DNA of 64,000 nt, taken from positions 186,001 through 250,000 of the forward strand of contig NZ_JABBYC010000001.1 of NCBI RefSeq assembly GCF_016742955.1. The letters run 5' to 3'. Below the pieces are notes generated by a model. The model had not been told where the DNA came from and searched no databases. It saw only the letters and a list, made by a program, of their open reading frames with translations. Origin of the DNA: Myceligenerans indicum (GTDB lineage: Bacteria; Actinomycetota; Actinomycetes; Actinomycetales; Cellulomonadaceae). Position numbers and translations under genes: made by a program. Below are positions 8,815 to 17,769 of this stretch, piece by piece (position 1 is the first letter of the stretch; each line of letters begins with the position of its first letter).

Positions 8815-9811
8815 GGTCCTGCACCAGCTCCCGGGCGGCGAGGGCGATGTCCTCGGGCTGGGGCAGGGCGGCCTGCTCCAGGTGCTGGGCGTACGGGATC
8901 GGTACCTCGGCACCGCACACCCGCGCCACGGGGGCGTCCAGCTCGTAGAACGCCCCCTCCATGATGCGCGCCGAGACCTCCGCCGACAGGCTCCCCGTGC
9001 GCCATGCCTCGTCGACGACGACGGCACGATGCGTCCGGGACACCGAGGCCAGGATCGTCGTCGTGTCGAGCGGGCGCAGTGTGCGCAGGTCGACGACCTC
9101 GGCCGAGATACCGTCCGCCAGGAGGAGCTCCGCGGCCTCCAGGGCCCGGGGGAGCGACCCGCCGTACGTGATGAGGGTGAGGTCGGTGCCCGCGCGACGC
9201 ACGGCCGCGTGGTCGATCTCCACCGGCCCGGCGTCGGGCGCCAGCTCGCCCTCGGTACCGTACAGCCTGCCGTTCTCGAAGATGAGTACCGGGTCGGGGT
9301 CCTGCAGCGCGGTCCAGAGCATGCCGCGGGCGTCCTCGAGCGTTCCGGGTGCCAGGACGCGGATGCCGGGGATGTGACCGAACCAGCCCTCGAGACTGTG
9401 GGAGTGCTGCGCCGCGAGCTGGCGGCCCGCGCCGGTGGTCATGCGGATGACGAGGGGGACGTTGAACTGGCCGCCCGACATGTGCAGCATCGACGCCGCG
9501 TTGTTCATGATCTGGTCGAGGGCCAGCAGACTGAAGTTGACCGTCATCACCTCGACGATGGGGTGCATGCCGTTCAGGGCCGCGCCGATTCCGGCACCGA
9601 CGAACCCGGCCTCCGACAGGGGGGTGTCCCGGACACGCTCCGGCCCGAACTCCTCCAGCAGGCCGGTGCTCACCCCGAAGCACCCGCCGTACATGCCCAC
9701 GTCCTCGCCCATGAGGAACGCCAGTTCGTCGCGGCGCAGCGCGTCCCGGAGCGCCTCGCGGTAGGCCTGGCGGAACGTGGTCGTCGTGGGGCCGGGTGCC
9801 GGTGCGGTCAT
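8807..9811 (-). CDS. 2-oxoacid dehydrogenase E1 beta subunit (transketolase-like)
   Basis: A 334-residue E1beta of the alpha2beta2-type thiamine-diphosphate dehydrogenases. Typical blocks are [14 protein letters not shown], a [19 protein letters not shown] stretch and the C-terminal transketolase domain ([34 protein letters not shown]). Start ATG 9811 overlaps the E1alpha stop by four bases (ATGA). The end overlaps the E2 start by eight bases. It forms the heterotetramer with the E1alpha gene just upstream. The 2-oxoacid substrate cannot be read from the sequence. Confidence 0.92.
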   Translation of the reverse strand: MTAPAPGPTTTTFRQAYREALRDALRRDELAFLMGEDVGMYGGCFGVSTGLLEEFGPERVRDTPLSEAGFVGAGIGAALNGMHPIVEVMTVNFSLLALDQIMNNAASMLHMSGGQFNVPLVIRMTTGAGRQLAAQHSHSLEGWFGHIPGIRVLAPGTLEDARGMLWTALQDPDPVLIFENGRLYGTEGELAPDAGPVEIDHAAVRRAGTDLTLITYGGSLPRALEAAELLLADGISAEVVDLRTLRPLDTTTILASVSRTHRAVVVDEAWRTGSLSAEVSARIMEGAFYELDAPVARVCGAEVPIPYAQHLEQAALPQPEDIALAARELVQDHG

Positions 9812-10803
9812 GACGACGCCCGCCGCAGGACGTACCGGGTGAGGTCCTCGACGGGTTCCTGGGTGCCCTCCTCCGCGTACGCGACCGCGTCGTCGATCTC
9901 GCCGGCGATCTCGGTCTCCATCTGCGCGCGCTCGCCGTCGGCGAGGTAGCCGGCCTCCGTGAGCCGGCGGTCCAGGGCGTCGATCGGGTCGCGCTGCTTC
10001 CACCGCTCGACCTCCTCCTTGCTGCGGTACAGCTCGGGGTCGTACATCGAGTGGGCGCGGAACCGGTAGGTGCGGTACTCCACGAAGCAGGGGCCGCCGC
10101 CGGCCCGGGCGATGTCGACGGCACGTCGCGAGGCCGCCCGGCACGCCAGGACGTCCATGCCGTCGACGGCCCAGGACGTCACCTCGTACGCCGCCGCCTT
10201 CAGCGCGAGGTCGGTCTGCGACTCCGACCGGGTCAGGGCGGTTCCCATCGCGTACAGGTTGTTCTCGCAGAGGAAGACGACGGGGAGCGACCACAGCGCC
10301 GCGAGGTTCATCGACTCGTGGAACGCCCCTTCGGCCATGGCGCCCTCGCCGAAGTAGCACGCGGTCACCCGGTCCAGGCCGCGCAGCTTGTCCCCGAGCG
10401 CGAGGCCGACGGCCAGCGGAAGCCCCCCGGCGACGATGGCGTTGCCGCCGTAGAACCGCCGCTCGGCGTCGAAGAGGTGCATCGAGCCGCCGTGGCCGCG
10501 GCTGCAACCCTCCACGCGGCCGAACATCTCGGCCATGATCGACCGCGCGGACAGTCCCTTCGCGAGCGCGTGGCCGTGCTCGCGGTAGGTCGTGACCGCG
10601 GCGTCGTCGGCCCGCAGGGAGGCCATCGCGCCCACGGCGACCGCCTCCTCGCCGATGTACAGGTGCATGAAGCCGCGGATCCGCGCCGCGCTGTACAGCT
10701 CGACGCACCGTTCCTCGAACCGGCGAAGCCGCAGCATCTCGTGCAGGAGCCGGCGCCCCTCGGCCAGGTCCGGGGCGGCGGGAACCGGGGAGGTCGATGT
10801 CAT
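9808..10803 (-). CDS. 2-oxoacid dehydrogenase E1 alpha subunit
   Basis: A 331-residue thiamine-diphosphate-binding E1alpha. It contains [20 protein letters not shown] and the cofactor motif that begins [16 protein letters not shown] and ends in CENN (GDG...NN type). Close in form to pyruvate/acetoin dehydrogenase E1alpha: short, without the N-terminal extension of branched-chain enzymes. It starts at ATG 10803, overlapping the acyl-CoA ligase stop (ATGA). No dihydrolipoyl dehydrogenase (E3) is encoded in the operon, so E3 must come from elsewhere in the genome. Confidence 0.92.
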   Translation of the reverse strand: MTSTSPVPAAPDLAEGRRLLHEMLRLRRFEERCVELYSAARIRGFMHLYIGEEAVAVGAMASLRADDAAVTTYREHGHALAKGLSARSIMAEMFGRVEGCSRGHGGSMHLFDAERRFYGGNAIVAGGLPLAVGLALGDKLRGLDRVTACYFGEGAMAEGAFHESMNLAALWSLPVVFLCENNLYAMGTALTRSESQTDLALKAAAYEVTSWAVDGMDVLACRAASRRAVDIARAGGGPCFVEYRTYRFRAHSMYDPELYRSKEEVERWKQRDPIDALDRRLTEAGYLADGERAQMETEIAGEIDDAVAYAEEGTQEPVEDLTRYVLRRASS

Positions 10804-12587
10804 GTCGTCTCCTCTCCCTCCAGCGTGGACAGATCGCCGACCGCCAGCCCGAGCTCGCGGGCCCGCAGGAGCCGGCGCATGATCTTGCCGCTGCGGGTGT
10901 GCGGCAGGTCGTCGACGAAGCCGAGCTCCCGTGGGGCCACGGCGGCACCGAGACGAGACCGCCCGAATCCGATGAGTTCGCGCGAGAGTGCGTCGTCGGC
11001 CCGGACCCTGGGCTTGACCACGACGAACGCCTTGACGATCTCGCCCGCGAGAGGGTCGGGCTTGCCGATGACGCCCGCTTCGGCGACGGCCGGGTGCTCG
11101 AGCAGGGTGCTCTCGACCTCGAAGGGCCCGATCAGGTGTCCCGAGGACTTGATGACGTCGTCGGACCGGCCGAGGAACCAGTAGTAGCCGTCGGCGTCGC
11201 GTGTCACGAGATCTCCGGTCAGGTACCAGCCCCCCGCGAAGCACCGGCGGTAGCGCTCGTCGTCGTGCAGGTAGCCCCGGAACATCGACGGCCAGCCGGG
11301 ACGCAGGGCGAGCTCGCCCTCGTGGCCGGCGGGGAGCACCTCGACCTCGCCGTCGTGCGTGACGACCCCGTCCGGTCCGTGGCTCAGCACCGCGGCCTCG
11401 ACACCCGGCAGCGGGCGGCCCATCGAGCCGGGCTTGACGTCCGCCGCGATCGTGTTCGCGATCATGATCCCGCCGGTCTCCGTCTGCCACCAGTTGTCGT
11501 GCACGGGCAGGCCCAGGGCGTCGCTTCCCCACACGACGGCCTCGGGGTTCAGCGGTTCGCCCACGCTCGCCACGAAGCGCAGCGCGCTCAGGTCGGCGTC
11601 CCGCGCGGGTTCCTCGCCGAGCCGCATGAGCCGCCGGACGGCCGTCGGCGCCGTGTACCACACGCTCACGCGTTCGCCGCTCAGGATGCGGTACCACCGG
11701 TCGGCGTCGAACTCGGCCTCGTCGACGATGCTGGTGATCCCGTGGGTCAGCGGAGTGATGATGCCGTACGAGGTCCCGGTGACCCAGCCGGGGTCGGCCG
11801 TGCACCAGAAGATGTCGCCGGGATGGAGGTCGAGCGCGAACCGTCCGGTCGCGTGGTGCATCACGACCGCCTCGTGCACGTGCACGGCGCCTTTGGGCGT
11901 TCCTGTCGTGCCGCTCGTGAAGTGCAGCAGGGCCGGCTCCTGCGGGTCGGTGGGCCCGATCACGTAGGTGTCGTCGGCGTCGGCCATGAGCGAGGCGAGG
12001 GAGAGCGTGCCGGCGGGCGGGGGCGCTCCCGCGGGCACGTCCGTGAGGAGCACGTGCTCGAGGTGGGGGAGGCGGTCGCGGATCCCGGCGATCTTGCGCT
12101 CGTAGGCCGCGCGGCCGGTGACGAGCACGCGGCCGCGCCCGATCTCCAGGCGCTGCCGCACGGGCTCGGGCCCGAACGCGGAGAAGAGCGGGCTGAGGAC
12201 GGCCCCTGCCTTCAGGGTTCCGAAGGCCGTGGCGTAGAGCTCGGGCACCCGCCCGGTGAGGGTGAACACGGCGTCGCCGCGCCGGATGCCGAGATCCTCG
12301 AGCACGTGCGCCATCCGGTTGGTGCGGCGCCGGAGGTCCTCGTAGGTGAGGTTCTCCCGTTCGCCGTGCTTGCCCAGCCAGCGGATCGCCGTCCGCGTGC
12401 CCGACGCGCCGTCCGCGTGCCGGTCGACCGCCTCGTGCGCGATGTTCAGGCCGCGTCCACCGGGCAGGCCGTCAAGCCAGGCCCGGGCGACGTCCCAGGA
12501 GAACGCGTCGTGTTCCAGGGCATCGACGGCCAGGTTGGGAGGAACACGCCAGTCGCGCGGACCCTTGTGGATCGTCCTGTAGCTCAC
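10800..12587 (-). CDS. Acetyl-CoA synthetase-like acyl-adenylate-forming ligase
   Basis: A 595-residue member of the ANL superfamily close to acetate-CoA ligase. It shows the P-loop-like motif [10 protein letters not shown] (about 222-232), [10 protein letters not shown] with the Trp that in acetyl-CoA synthetase restricts the acid pocket to acetate/propionate, GGWYLTGD, and the C-terminal catalytic lysine context [15 protein letters not shown] at 12587 is taken as the start because it overlaps the AcpS stop (GTGA) and the N-terminus then aligns with the family. It lies inside the ACP/dehydrogenase operon, so it probably activates a short acid for the same pathway or scavenges one. Confidence 0.88.
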   Translation of the reverse strand: MSYRTIHKGPRDWRVPPNLAVDALEHDAFSWDVARAWLDGLPGGRGLNIAHEAVDRHADGASGTRTAIRWLGKHGERENLTYEDLRRRTNRMAHVLEDLGIRRGDAVFTLTGRVPELYATAFGTLKAGAVLSPLFSAFGPEPVRQRLEIGRGRVLVTGRAAYERKIAGIRDRLPHLEHVLLTDVPAGAPPPAGTLSLASLMADADDTYVIGPTDPQEPALLHFTSGTTGTPKGAVHVHEAVVMHHATGRFALDLHPGDIFWCTADPGWVTGTSYGIITPLTHGITSIVDEAEFDADRWYRILSGERVSVWYTAPTAVRRLMRLGEEPARDADLSALRFVASVGEPLNPEAVVWGSDALGLPVHDNWWQTETGGIMIANTIAADVKPGSMGRPLPGVEAAVLSHGPDGVVTHDGEVEVLPAGHEGELALRPGWPSMFRGYLHDDERYRRCFAGGWYLTGDLVTRDADGYYWFLGRSDDVIKSSGHLIGPFEVESTLLEHPAVAEAGVIGKPDPLAGEIVKAFVVVKPRVRADDALSRELIGFGRSRLGAAVAPRELGFVDDLPHTRSGKIMRRLLRARELGLAVGDLSTLEGEETT

Positions 12588-13027
12588 GTCGGCCCCGTCC
12601 GAGCGATGCCGGTCGCCACCACCACGGCCGCGGCATGCGTGGCGTCGTGGGAGAGGCTCACGGCCCACCGACCGAGGCCGCGGGTCCTCGCCACGGCGCG
12701 TGCGGTTCCGCGAAGGGTGAGAACCGGCGCGCCGCGGGTGTCCGAGCGCACCTCGACGTCGTGCCATCCGACCGGTCCGATGCCCGTGCCCAGAGCCTTG
12801 GCCGCCGCCTCCTTGGCGGCGAACCGCGCGGCCATCCGGGGCACGCTGCCACGGCAGTCCCGCAGCTCGGCCGCCGTGAAGACGCGGTGCACCAGCGCGG
12901 GTCCGCGCAGGGAGATGACCCGGGAGAGGCGTGACACGTCAACGACGTCGACACCGACATCGACACCGACATCGACACCGACACCGACACCGACATCGAG
13001 TCCGCGCTCCGACCGAGATTCCGCCAT
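12584..13027 (-). CDS. acpS: Holo-[acyl-carrier-protein] synthase
   Basis: A 147-residue AcpS-type phosphopantetheinyl transferase. It has the N-terminal [10 protein letters not shown] strand with its metal-binding Asp, RVFTAAEL, the [16 protein letters not shown] helix with the conserved Lys-Glu, and the C-terminal VSLSHD ... HAAAVVVA block. The first ~28 residues contain a run of alternating Gly-Val-Asp-Val produced by a DNA tandem repeat, so the natural strand-1 motif has been multiplied. The ribosome binding site GGGGAGG precedes ATG 13027. As the first gene of the operon it presumably activates the ACP at the operon end, although it could also be the genome's only AcpS. Confidence 0.9.
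   Translation of the reverse strand: MAESRSERGLDVGVGVGVDVGVDVGVDVVDVSRLSRVISLRGPALVHRVFTAAELRDCRGSVPRMAARFAAKEAAAKALGTGIGPVGWHDVEVRSDTRGAPVLTLRGTARAVARTRGLGRWAVSLSHDATHAAAVVVATGIARTGPT
12950..12997. repeat. 12-bp tandem repeat at the start of acpS
   Basis: Four in-frame units of GACACCGACATC (one unit ends in ACC) lie on the plus strand, equivalent to eight hexamers. They encode repeated Gly-Val-Asp-Val on the minus strand and lengthen the first beta-strand region of AcpS, close to its metal-binding aspartate. Confidence 0.9.
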
Positions 13028-13036
13028 GGTGCCTCC

Positions 13037-13062
13037 CCGTGAGGACCGTCACTCTCACGGTC
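13037..13062 (-). promoter_or_regulatory. Overlapping dyads upstream of the acpS operon, candidate operator
   Basis: Two overlapping inverted repeats lie 10-35 bases before the acpS start: CCGTGAG (13037-13043) with CTCACGG (13054-13060), and GACCGT (13044-13049) with ACGGTC (13057-13062). Only one of them can form at a time. They are placed as an operator or leader structure would be. Evidence is the pattern and position only. Confidence 0.4.
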
Positions 13063-13141
13063 GCTTTCACGGGCACCGGCCGCAAGTCGGAGGGCGCCGC
13101 GTGGTCGGCCGACGACGGACCCCGGGACCGGTCCCGCCGGA

Positions 13142-13687
13142 CTACCGGATGGACCAGCTCCGCACGGCACGGAACTGGGCCACCAGCGCCGCGGCCTGGC
13201 GCCGGCTGGTCACGGTGATCACGTCGGCGTGCGAACCGTGCTCGGCCAGCAGGCGGCGGACCCGGGGGCGCATCGTCCTGCGGTAACCCCAGATGTAGCG
13301 CACGAAGCTCCAGCTGATGCGGTCGTACACGCCGTCCTCGGCGTGCTGGCCCCCGTGGTAGCGCAGCCTGCGCTGGAGGACGCCGGCCAGGCAGGTCACC
13401 GCGTCGAGATCGAGGAAGATCACCGTGTCCGCGGCGGCCAGCCGGATCAGGAGCGTGTCCGTGTAGTTCCCCTCGACCAGCCACTGGGGCCGCCCCACCA
13501 GGGTGCGCTGGATCTGGGCGAACTCCTCCCGCGGCAGCGGGTTCCAGTCGGCGTCGTAGTAGACGCTGTCCAGGTGCGTGAGCGGCAGGTCGAGAACGCG
13601 GGCGAGCTGGTTGGCCAGATAGGTCTTGCCGGACCCTCCGCAGCCGATGATCGCGATCCTCTCCACAGGCCGGAACGTTACCCGCAT
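13142..13687 (-). CDS. P-loop NTPase, topology-modulation / adenylate-kinase-like protein
   Basis: A 181-residue protein with a Walker A loop GCGGSGKT at residues 15-22, a strand [14 protein letters not shown], and [14 protein letters not shown], which are characteristic of the small kinase-like proteins annotated as topology modulation protein or adenylate kinase-related. The C-terminal half is Arg/Tyr-rich ([20 protein letters not shown]). ATG 13687 is favoured; a TTG at 13714 in the same frame adds nine residues. The substrate is unknown. Located between the acpS operon and a VWA lipoprotein gene, transcribed in the same direction as both. Confidence 0.8.
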   Translation of the reverse strand: MRVTFRPVERIAIIGCGGSGKTYLANQLARVLDLPLTHLDSVYYDADWNPLPREEFAQIQRTLVGRPQWLVEGNYTDTLLIRLAAADTVIFLDLDAVTCLAGVLQRRLRYHGGQHAEDGVYDRISWSFVRYIWGYRRTMRPRVRRLLAEHGSHADVITVTSRRQAAALVAQFRAVRSWSIR

Positions 13688-13789
13688 CGAGGGGGTTTGG
13701 TGGAGGTAAGCCAACCATAGCGGGCATGTCGCACCTGTAACCCGCCTCCGGAGATGCCCGCCCGGGGGCCGGATGACCTGCGCGGTCGC

Positions 13790-15247
13790 TCAGTTCTGGT
13801 ACGCCCTGCGGTAGTAGTCGCTCCACCTCGACGTGGCGGTGCGGTACACCTGCCCCCAGTCACGCACCCGTTCGCGGTAGGCGTCACCCCAGTTGGCGGC
13901 CTTCGTGTCGTAGCCGTAGCGCCACAACTCGTTCTTCCGGTCCAGGAAGTACTCCCAGACGGCACTCTCGGTGGCGTCGTCCAGTGCTCCGCGGTCCCCG
14001 AGCTCGCGGGTGACGTCCATGCCCGCCCGGCCCTCGTCCTCGGCCGCCTCCATGAGGGTGGCGCCGTACCGCTCCGCCTCGGCCAGGTGGGCGCGGCCGG
14101 CGTCGTCGATCCGCTCGAGCTCGGCCCGCCTCCAGGCGTCCCAGGCGTCCATCATCCGGGCGTACTCCCGGTCGAGGTAGCGCGTCAGCGCCGCGGCGTC
14201 GGCCGCGGCCGTGTAGGCGCCGCCGCCCGCGTCGGCGATGCGCCGCAGGCCCTCCTGGTCCGCGTTGCCCGCCTGGAAGCCGATCACGTTGACGACGGGT
14301 TCCACCCCACCGTCCGCGAGAGCGCGCGTCGCGGCGACGGGATCGCCGCCACAGGTCTCCAGACCGTCGGTGACGAGGTAGACGATGGCGTCGGTGGCGT
14401 CGTCGGGCACATCGTGGGCCACCGTGCGCACCGCGCGCGCCAGGGGGGTCCAGCCACCGGGTTCGACGTCGTCGAGCGCTCGCGCGAACCGGGCCTCGTC
14501 CGCCTCGTCGTCGTAGACCACCCTGCTGGAACGGCACGACGCGTGCCTGCCCTCCGCGGTGGCGTCCCCCGCGTCGCCGTACACGCGCAGCGACACGGTG
14601 GCCTCCCGCGGGAGCCGCGCCACGAACTGCCGCAACGCCTCCTTGGCCTCGTCCATGCGCGTGCCCTCGCCGGAAGGCCGGGCCATCGAACCGCTCGCGT
14701 CGAGGAGGAGCGCGAAGTGGTTGGTGCCGACCGGCCCGGCGGGGCCCCGCTCCTGGTCGGGACCGGCACCCGGCCCGTCGATCGCGTACTCGAACTCGAC
14801 GGTTCCCCGCAGGGCCGCGACATAGTCCCCGTGGACCTGGCCGAGGATCGCGCGTTCCCACTCGGCCGGGGTCTCGGGCGTCATCGCGAGGACGGTCTCG
14901 ACCACCGCGTCCTCGTCGAACGCGTCGCCGGCGAACGGGCCGGGCCGGTAGAGCATCAGCCGCTCCGTGCCCGTCAGCTCCCGCGGGGCGTCGTACTCGA
15001 CGGGAACCAGCTCGGGGATCGGGTTCGGGGGCGAAGGCGCGGTGGTGGCGCCGCCCGCATCGGCCGAGGAGACCGCAGGTCCCGGCGTACAGGCCGCGAG
15101 CGACACGGCCACGGACACGGCCACGACGACCGGCACCAGGCGGCCGCGAACCCGCGGGCGGCGCGTACCGCCGGTGCCGGGCGGCCGGCGAGCCGGCGCG
15201 GGGACGGTGAACCAGGAGAGTGCGGGTGTCACGGGACTCCTCGTCAT
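13790..15247 (-). CDS. VWA-domain lipoprotein
   Basis: A 485-residue exported lipoprotein. The N-terminus has Arg-rich residues, a hydrophobic core and a lipobox ending in Cys53 (SLAACTPG). A von Willebrand factor A domain starts near residue 178 with the metal-site motif DASGSM, followed by strands with VSLRVYGD and AIVYLVTDGLETCGGD. The C-terminal ~130 residues are helical and rich in Trp, Tyr and Arg (YDTKAANWGDAYRERVRDWG) with no recognised fold. Likely cell-surface and involved in protein or matrix interactions through its metal site. The role is unknown. Confidence 0.82.
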   Translation of the reverse strand: MTRSPVTPALSWFTVPAPARRPPGTGGTRRPRVRGRLVPVVVAVSVAVSLAACTPGPAVSSADAGGATTAPSPPNPIPELVPVEYDAPRELTGTERLMLYRPGPFAGDAFDEDAVVETVLAMTPETPAEWERAILGQVHGDYVAALRGTVEFEYAIDGPGAGPDQERGPAGPVGTNHFALLLDASGSMARPSGEGTRMDEAKEALRQFVARLPREATVSLRVYGDAGDATAEGRHASCRSSRVVYDDEADEARFARALDDVEPGGWTPLARAVRTVAHDVPDDATDAIVYLVTDGLETCGGDPVAATRALADGGVEPVVNVIGFQAGNADQEGLRRIADAGGGAYTAAADAAALTRYLDREYARMMDAWDAWRRAELERIDDAGRAHLAEAERYGATLMEAAEDEGRAGMDVTRELGDRGALDDATESAVWEYFLDRKNELWRYGYDTKAANWGDAYRERVRDWGQVYRTATSRWSDYYRRAYQN

Positions 15248-15317
15248 GCGCCGGTGGCAGCGTCTGCGGCGGGCCCAGAATGCCCGGCGGCCGTGCCGTG
15301 CCGCAACAGCTCGGGCG

Positions 15318-15956
15318 TCAGGCGCTGTTGCTCGTGGCCAGGAAGCCGCCCAGACCGATCATCATCACGCCGCCCGTGGCACCCAGGCCGTCGAGCCGTT
15401 CCGGGCGGCGCGCGAACCAGGTCCTCGCGCGGCTCGCGGCCAGCACCCAGACGACGTCGGACGCACAGGCAAGGACGGCGAACAGCGCGCCGAGCAGCAG
15501 CAGCTGCGGCGCGGCGGCGGCATCGGCGGAGATGAACTGCGGCAGGAACGCCATGAGGAAGACGATCGTCTTCGGGTTGGTCACGCCCACCACGAAGCCC
15601 GCGCGGACCGCACCGAACCCGCTGGTCCGCCGCGTCGCGCCGTCCCGCTCCAGCGCGGCCCGCGCGTCGCCGCGATGCCGGATCGCCTGGACGCCCAGAT
15701 AGACGACGTAGGCCGCGCCGACCAGCTTCAACACCGTGAACGCCGTCGTCGAGGCCGCCACGAGCGCACCCAGCCCGACCGCGGCGGCCACGCCCTGGAC
15801 CAGCACGCCGGACGCGTTGCCGACCACGGACAGCACGGCGTCACGGCGCCCCACGGTCAGGGCCCGCCCGAGGGCGAACAGCAGGCTCGGGCCAGGGATC
15901 TCGATCAGCACGATCGAGGCGATCGTGAACGCGGCGAGCTGGGTGAGTGTCGGCAT
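15318..15956 (-). CDS. LysE/RhtB-family amino acid exporter
   Basis: A 212-residue polytopic membrane protein with the family's N-terminal signature SIVLIEIPGPSLLFALGRAL, a central basic loop (RHRGDARAALERDGATRR), and the FVVGVTNPKTIVFLMAFLPQF motif of LysE/RhtB transporters. About six membrane segments. It probably exports an amino acid or derivative by proton antiport, with specificity unknown. ATG 15956 places the signature at the expected distance from the N-terminus. It is divergent from prfC. Confidence 0.88.
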   Translation of the reverse strand: MPTLTQLAAFTIASIVLIEIPGPSLLFALGRALTVGRRDAVLSVVGNASGVLVQGVAAAVGLGALVAASTTAFTVLKLVGAAYVVYLGVQAIRHRGDARAALERDGATRRTSGFGAVRAGFVVGVTNPKTIVFLMAFLPQFISADAAAAPQLLLLGALFAVLACASDVVWVLAASRARTWFARRPERLDGLGATGGVMMIGLGGFLATSNSA

Positions 15957-16119
15957 GGTCACAGTGTGCTCCTGGTGGGCCCGGAACAGGGAACTGTTTC
16001 CCCGCGCCACCCAGGCTCCACCCCGGCTCCACCCGCGGCGCTCGCGACCACGGTGGCGCCGGCCGCGGAACCTCGCTGACGTAGAGTGAGCCCGGCCCGG
16101 CCACCGATCAGGAGGACCC

Positions 16120-17760
16120 ATGTCGCTGCACGAGGCAGCCCGGCGGCGCAGCATCGCCGTCATCTCCCACCCCGACGCCGGGAAGTCCACCCTCACCGAG
16201 GCGCTCGCGCTGCACACCCGCGCGATCACGTCGGCGGGCGCGGTGCACGGCAAGGGCGACCGGGCCGGTGTCGTCTCCGACTGGATGGAGATGGAGCAGA
16301 AGCGAGGCATCTCCATCACGTCCGCCGCGCTCCAGCTCGCCTACGGTGACGTGGTCATCAACCTGCTGGACACCCCGGGCCACGCGGACTTCTCCGAGGA
16401 CACCTACCGCGTCCTGACGGCGGTGGACGCCGCCGTCATGCTGCTCGACGCCGCGAAGGGCCTGGAGCCCCAGACACTGAAGCTGTTCGAGGTGTGCCGC
16501 CGCCGTGGCGTGCCCGTCATCACCCTGATCAACAAGTGGGACCGGCCCGGGCTGGAGGCGCTGGAGCTCTGCGACGAGCTGTCGGAGCGCATCGACCTCC
16601 AACCCACGCCGCTGACCTGGCCCGTCGGTGAGGCGGGGCGGCTGCTCGGCCTGGTGGACGTCGGTTCGGGTGCCGTGCACACCTATGAGCGTGCCCCGGG
16701 CGGAGCCGGTCTGGCCCGCGAGGAGCGGCTGCCGGCCGCCGAGGCCCGGGAGCGGTTCGGCGCCGACTACGAGGACGCCGTCGACGGCGCCGGCCTGCTC
16801 GACGGGGTCGACCGGGAGTCGTTCCTGGCCGGCCGGACGACGCCGCTGCTGTTCGGCGCGGCCCTGTCGAACATCGGCGTGCGGCAGATGCTCGACGCGA
16901 TCGTCGGCCTCGCGCCGGCTCCCTCCGCCCGGCCCGACGTGCGACGTGCCGGGGCCGCTGCGGCCGCGGGCCGCGGCGGCGAGACCTCACCGGCGGACGG
17001 CCCGGAGGACGGCGACGGCCTGCCGACCCGCCCCGTCGATGCGCCGTTCAGCGGCTTCGTCTTCAAGATGCAGGCCGGGATGGACCCGAAGCACCGCGAT
17101 CACGTCGCCTTCCTGCGGGTGTGCTCGGGCCGGTTCGAACGCGGCATGACCGTCACGCACGAGCGCACCGGCCGGCCGTTCGCGACGAAGTACGCGCTGC
17201 AGGTGTTCGGACGGGAGCGGGAGACGGTCGAGGAGGCGTTCCCGGGCGACGTGGTCGGGCTGGTGAACGCGAGCACGCTCGCCGTCGGCGACTCGCTCTA
17301 CGCGCCCGACGGCCCCGCCGTCCGGTTCCCGCCGATGCCGGCGTTCGCACCCGAGCACTTCGCCCTGGCTCGCGTGAAGGACCCGGGGCAGTCGAAGAAG
17401 TTCCGCAAGGGCATCGCGCAGCTCCAGCAGGAGGGCGTGGTGCAGATCCTGGTCAGCGAGGCGCGCGGGGACGCGACGCCGATCCTGGCCGCCGTCGGGC
17501 CGCTGCAGTTCGAGGTCGCCACCTTCCGGATGGAGCACGAGTTCTCGGCGCCGATGGTGCTGGAGCACCTGGATCTGTCGGTGGCGCGGATCGTGGCCGA
17601 GAACGACGCGCCGACCGTCTCCGCGGCTCTCGGCACGGAGATCGCGCGGCGCGCCGACGGGACGCTGCTCGCCCTGTTCCGCGACATCTGGCGGATGCGT
17701 GGGCTGCAGCGCGAACGTCCGGAACTCGAGCTGACGCCCCTGGTGGCCGGGGGCCGGTGA
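16120..17760 (+). CDS. prfC: Peptide chain release factor 3
   Basis: A 546-residue translational GTPase that recycles RF1/RF2 after termination. G1 is HPDAGKST, switch-I region RGISITSAAL, G3 DTPGHADFSED, G4 NKWD. The RF3-specific C-terminal half is recognisable in QSKKFRKGIAQLQQEGVVQI and the GPLQFEVATFRMEHEF stretch. A linker of about 40 residues near 265-310 (Ala/Gly-rich then acidic) makes it slightly longer than the usual ~530. The ribosome binding site AGGAGG sits just before ATG 16120. Confidence 0.95.
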   Translation: MSLHEAARRRSIAVISHPDAGKSTLTEALALHTRAITSAGAVHGKGDRAGVVSDWMEMEQKRGISITSAALQLAYGDVVINLLDTPGHADFSEDTYRVLTAVDAAVMLLDAAKGLEPQTLKLFEVCRRRGVPVITLINKWDRPGLEALELCDELSERIDLQPTPLTWPVGEAGRLLGLVDVGSGAVHTYERAPGGAGLAREERLPAAEARERFGADYEDAVDGAGLLDGVDRESFLAGRTTPLLFGAALSNIGVRQMLDAIVGLAPAPSARPDVRRAGAAAAAGRGGETSPADGPEDGDGLPTRPVDAPFSGFVFKMQAGMDPKHRDHVAFLRVCSGRFERGMTVTHERTGRPFATKYALQVFGRERETVEEAFPGDVVGLVNASTLAVGDSLYAPDGPAVRFPPMPAFAPEHFALARVKDPGQSKKFRKGIAQLQQEGVVQILVSEARGDATPILAAVGPLQFEVATFRMEHEFSAPMVLEHLDLSVARIVAENDAPTVSAALGTEIARRADGTLLALFRDIWRMRGLQRERPELELTPLVAGGR

Positions 17761-17769
17761 GGTCCGGGC

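Noticed and set aside
12950..12997. Repeat array at the start of acpS considered as a CRISPR
   Set aside because: Units are 12 bases, contiguous without spacers and in frame, so it is a coding tandem repeat.
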